64,000 bases of DNA from Bosea sp. ANAM02 (GTDB lineage: Bacteria; Pseudomonadota; Alphaproteobacteria; Rhizobiales; Beijerinckiaceae), in the NCBI RefSeq assembly GCF_011764485.1, contig NZ_AP022848.1:3314001-3378000 (forward strand), written 5' to 3'. A model generated the notes under the pieces. It worked only from the letters and a program-made list of their open reading frames with translations. It did not search any database and was not told the origin of the DNA. A program made the position numbers and the translations under genes. Shown one piece after another: positions 61,512 through 64,000 of the stretch (within the stretch, counting starts at the first letter, position 1; every line of letters begins with the position of its first letter).

Positions 61512-63911
61512 CTACTTCGCCACCGTGAACTGCACGCGGCGGTTCATCGCTCTCGCCTCAGGCGCATCGTGCGGCACGAGCGGACGCGTGCTGCCATAGC
61601 CTTTGACCGCGAGCTTGTCGGGCTCGATGCCGCGCCGCGCCAGTTCCTCGCGGACACGCAAGGCCCGGCGCAGCGACAGGTCCATATTGTCGAAACCGCG
61701 CCGCTCGCCATCGCGATTGGCGTGCCCTTCGATCACGATCGGAGAGCCGGGGCATTTCTTCAGGATGGCCGCCGCCTCGCCGATGACGCGCTCGGTCGTT
61801 GCATCGAGCTCGACGACCGAGGTTCCCTGGCCGAACAGAACCGTGTTGCGCTTGGTCAGCCCGTCGAGGTCATTCTGGCAGCTCGCCGGCGGATCGACCA
61901 CGCAACCGGTCTGGCGCAGGCTCACCGCCGCATCCGCCTTGAAGCCCTGCGGCAGACCGGTGGCGGCGCTGGTCTCGACCTCGCTCTTGATCAGGTCGCG
62001 GCAGGTCAGCCCACGCAATCTCACCTGATCGTCGACGATGGACGCCGAACCGAGATCGAGGCGCAGCAGGTCGGCGAGCACGGTGCGAGCCGTGGCCGCA
62101 AACCCTGCGGGAGCACCGGGGACCAGCGTCGTCTCGTCCTCGAAGCGGTCCTTCAACGGGGAATCGCCGATCAACGCCTTGAGCGCTGCCTGCGTCGCCA
62201 GATCCGGCAGATAGCCGGAGAGCCGCAGGCCGGTCCGGTCCGCGGCAAGCGACAGCCCGTAAGGCCGCACGAGGACGCTGTCCGGCAGATTGGCGAGGCT
62301 CAGGCCAGCGGGTGCCTTGCTTGCGAGAAAATCGCGCAAAGCCCCCAGGCTCGCGGCATCCGCGATCTCGCCCGCGAGCGCGAACGCCTTTTCGCGGATC
62401 GTCGCGGAGCCCGCCTTGAGCTTGGCGAGGGCCTCCAGCGCGAAGGCGGTCGAGGCCTGCAGGTCGAGATCGGACCGCACCGCCGGCTCGATGGTCATCC
62501 GGTCGTCGACGGCCGCATCGCCGAAGAAGCCGCGCGCGGCGGCGAGGATGCTAGCGCGCGCCGCCTCGTCCGGGAGTTGTCCAGACAGGCGCAGGCCATT
62601 CCCGATCCGGGCAGCGCTCCAGTCCAACGGCACGGGCGCGACGGCGCGAGGGGCAGCGACCGGCGCGGGCGCAGGCACGGGCGGAGGTGCCGGTGGCGCG
62701 GCCGCAGAATTCGGCGACGACGTTGTCGGGTCTGGGGAAGCCTGCGGCGACACCGGTGCGGGCGCCGGCTCCGCGGGCGGCGCCGGTTCGGCCGGCTTCG
62801 GCGGAGGCGGCAGAACGTCGTGCAGGATCAGGCCCGGCACCTCCGGGAGCGGCACGACGACCGGCACCGGCGGCGGAGCGGGAGGACAATCGATCGTTGC
62901 CTGGGCCACCGAATCCGGGCCGTCCATCTGGGCGATCTGCAGGCGCAGCGCCTGGCAGGCCTCATAGGTCTCAGGCCCCTTCCCGGTCAGGGCATAGGTG
63001 TCGCCGTTGATCTCGACCTTGCCCTGCCGCAGACGCGCCAGATCGCCGACGGCGCGCGTGACCTTCGCGAGGAAGGCCGCTGGCGCGCCGAGCGCCGGCT
63101 TCATCTCGTCGCGAAGGGCCAGGCCCGCGCCGAGTGCCTGCTGCGCGGCCGCCAGCATCTGCCGGCGGGCCTCCCGATCGGGATAGAAGCCGCGCATCAC
63201 GACGCCGCCACCGGCCTCCTGCTCGGCGCTCCAGCGATAGGGCGTCACAGCCGGCGGCTCGAGGTCGCATTTGACGGCGCGGAAGCCCGGTCGCTCCGCC
63301 TGCGCCATCGCGGCTTCGAGAGCCAGGAACGAATCCGCGCTCATCGCCTTGCCCTCGATGCAGAAGCGGCCGTCGTCGAGCGTGACCCGGCCCGAAGCCA
63401 GTTTCGGCAGTTCCGCCAGCATCGCGACCGCCATCGCGGCAAACCCCTCCGGCGCACCGAAGGCGACGGTCTGACGGTCATCGATGCGCAATCCGGGCAA
63501 GGCGGCCGAAGCCACCGCCATATTGGCCGCGGCGGTGTCGAGATCCGGCACGAAGCCCCCCAGCGTCACAGTGTCCGCCCGGCGACTGGCAAACCAGGAA
63601 TAGGGCTTCTGGGCGACGACCTGGGACAGCCCCCCGAGCGTGCGACGCACGCCGAACTCGCCATGCAGCCGCGCCATCGCCTTGCTCGCGCCGTCCGAGG
63701 ACAGGACCTCGCCGCCAATGGTGACGTCGCGACCATCGACCCGGGCAACGACCGGGCGAGCGCCCGGCGTCGTGCCGGCGACGGCGGCCACGGCCTGCTC
63801 GGCGCGCCGGCCGACATCGCGCTCGATCGCGGTATCGAGCGCGAGATTCCCGGCTCCCCACAACAAGCCGAGTGGGACCAATCCCCAGAGCCAACGCGCC
63901 GGTTGAGTCAT
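61512..63911 (-). CDS. Large OmpA-family protein with four tandem BON-like repeats
   Basis: A 799-residue envelope protein with an N-terminal membrane segment (WLWGLVPLGLLWGAGNLAL). A short BON-like unit (residues 52-100) precedes four related ~118-residue repeats at about 104-219, 225-345, 429-548 and 551-670. Each has a WxA-type start, a GFxPD turn, a GAPxGF helix (degenerate in the third) and a closing strand. A Pro/Ala-rich linker (343-428) splits them two and two. The C-terminal OmpA domain (684-799) reads IVIEGHANRDGERRGFDNMDLSLRRA (part: LSLRRALRV) and likely binds peptidoglycan. It is co-transcribed with the helix-hairpin-helix membrane protein. Confidence 0.88.
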   Translation of the reverse strand: MTQPARWLWGLVPLGLLWGAGNLALDTAIERDVGRRAEQAVAAVAGTTPGARPVVARVDGRDVTIGGEVLSSDGASKAMARLHGEFGVRRTLGGLSQVVAQKPYSWFASRRADTVTLGGFVPDLDTAAANMAVASAALPGLRIDDRQTVAFGAPEGFAAMAVAMLAELPKLASGRVTLDDGRFCIEGKAMSADSFLALEAAMAQAERPGFRAVKCDLEPPAVTPYRWSAEQEAGGGVVMRGFYPDREARRQMLAAAQQALGAGLALRDEMKPALGAPAAFLAKVTRAVGDLARLRQGKVEINGDTYALTGKGPETYEACQALRLQIAQMDGPDSVAQATIDCPPAPPPVPVVVPLPEVPGLILHDVLPPPPKPAEPAPPAEPAPAPVSPQASPDPTTSSPNSAAAPPAPPPVPAPAPVAAPRAVAPVPLDWSAARIGNGLRLSGQLPDEAARASILAAARGFFGDAAVDDRMTIEPAVRSDLDLQASTAFALEALAKLKAGSATIREKAFALAGEIADAASLGALRDFLASKAPAGLSLANLPDSVLVRPYGLSLAADRTGLRLSGYLPDLATQAALKALIGDSPLKDRFEDETTLVPGAPAGFAATARTVLADLLRLDLGSASIVDDQVRLRGLTCRDLIKSEVETSAATGLPQGFKADAAVSLRQTGCVVDPPASCQNDLDGLTKRNTVLFGQGTSVVELDATTERVIGEAAAILKKCPGSPIVIEGHANRDGERRGFDNMDLSLRRALRVREELARRGIEPDKLAVKGYGSTRPLVPHDAPEARAMNRRVQFTVAK

Positions 63912-64000
63912 GCACCGCCCCCTGCACTGCACCGGCGTCAGGCCGGCGCAGGTATTCCCATCGGGATCGCCTTCGGTTTCTCAAGGACTTGTCGGGCGAT

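Noticed and set aside
1..64000. CRISPR arrays, rRNA or tRNA genes, prophage or insertion sequences.
   Set aside because: No direct repeats with regular spacers, no transposase or integrase motifs, and no cloverleaf with a GTTCRA-type loop were recognised in the intergenic gaps. This was a visual scan, so a tRNA search tool could still find something missed.

Overview
The window is a high-GC chromosomal segment of an alphaproteobacterium of the order Hyphomicrobiales. The gene content looks most like the Bosea/Methylobacterium side of the order. This placement is inferred from gene families, neighbourhoods and base composition, because no rRNA or other decisive marker is present. Pointers are an LdtR-type regulator beside an L,D-transpeptidase, an ihfA-merR pair after plsX-fabH, a Mg-type HemB, a bifunctional RSH beside rpoZ, and dispersed palindromes in many intergenic gaps. 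Most of the window is housekeeping. I saw no CRISPR array, rRNA, tRNA, prophage or complete insertion sequence.

Layout. 0-2.4 kb: the end of a LysR regulator, a secreted-looking peptidoglycan-binding-like protein, a tiny membrane protein and a Gdx/SugE exporter. 2.5-8.5 kb: a minus-strand envelope and lipid block (cytochrome bc1 chaperone, DUF177, plsX, fabH, ihfA, merR), bamE divergent from it, and an EamA transporter. 8.6-13.6 kb: an AT-rich frameshifted gene, the H+-pyrophosphatase hppA, allE and an MFS transporter. 13.6-19.5 kb: the minus-strand run glyA, nrdR, ribD, ribE, ribH, nusB, thiL. 19.5-25 kb: a divergent MerR/MFS pair with a readable MerR-type promoter, small secreted proteins, and ldtP-ldtR.

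25-38.6 kb: a DUF6163-like membrane protein and a HIBCH-type hydrolase, hemB, a LivH permease with a lipoprotein-like N-terminus, ilvA, an RDD protein, bpt, an RraA/UxaA sugar-acid module, a PepSY protein, a DUF2336 protein and an outer-membrane protein. 38.6-48.2 kb (mostly minus): parC, recO, a tautomerase with a divergent LysR regulator, rsh, rpoZ and a HerA-like ATPase. 48.3-56.3 kb (mostly plus): pdxJ, acpS, lepB-rnc-era, a sugar O-acetyltransferase, a NYN-domain protein, a DUF559 endonuclease bracketed by inverted repeats, then smpB (minus). 56.5-64 kb: dapA, a soluble lytic transglycosylase, an alpha/beta hydrolase, a helix-hairpin-helix membrane protein, and a large OmpA-family protein with four tandem repeats.

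The most unusual observations are: the DUF559 gene between two nearly identical inverted palindromic repeats; a gene broken inside an (AT)5 run, where one added AT unit restores a 159-residue protein; the lipobox-LivH fusion without other ABC components; the four-repeat OmpA protein; a SoxR-box-like palindrome in a 19-bp promoter spacer; and several families of long palindromic intergenic repeats, some inside operons.
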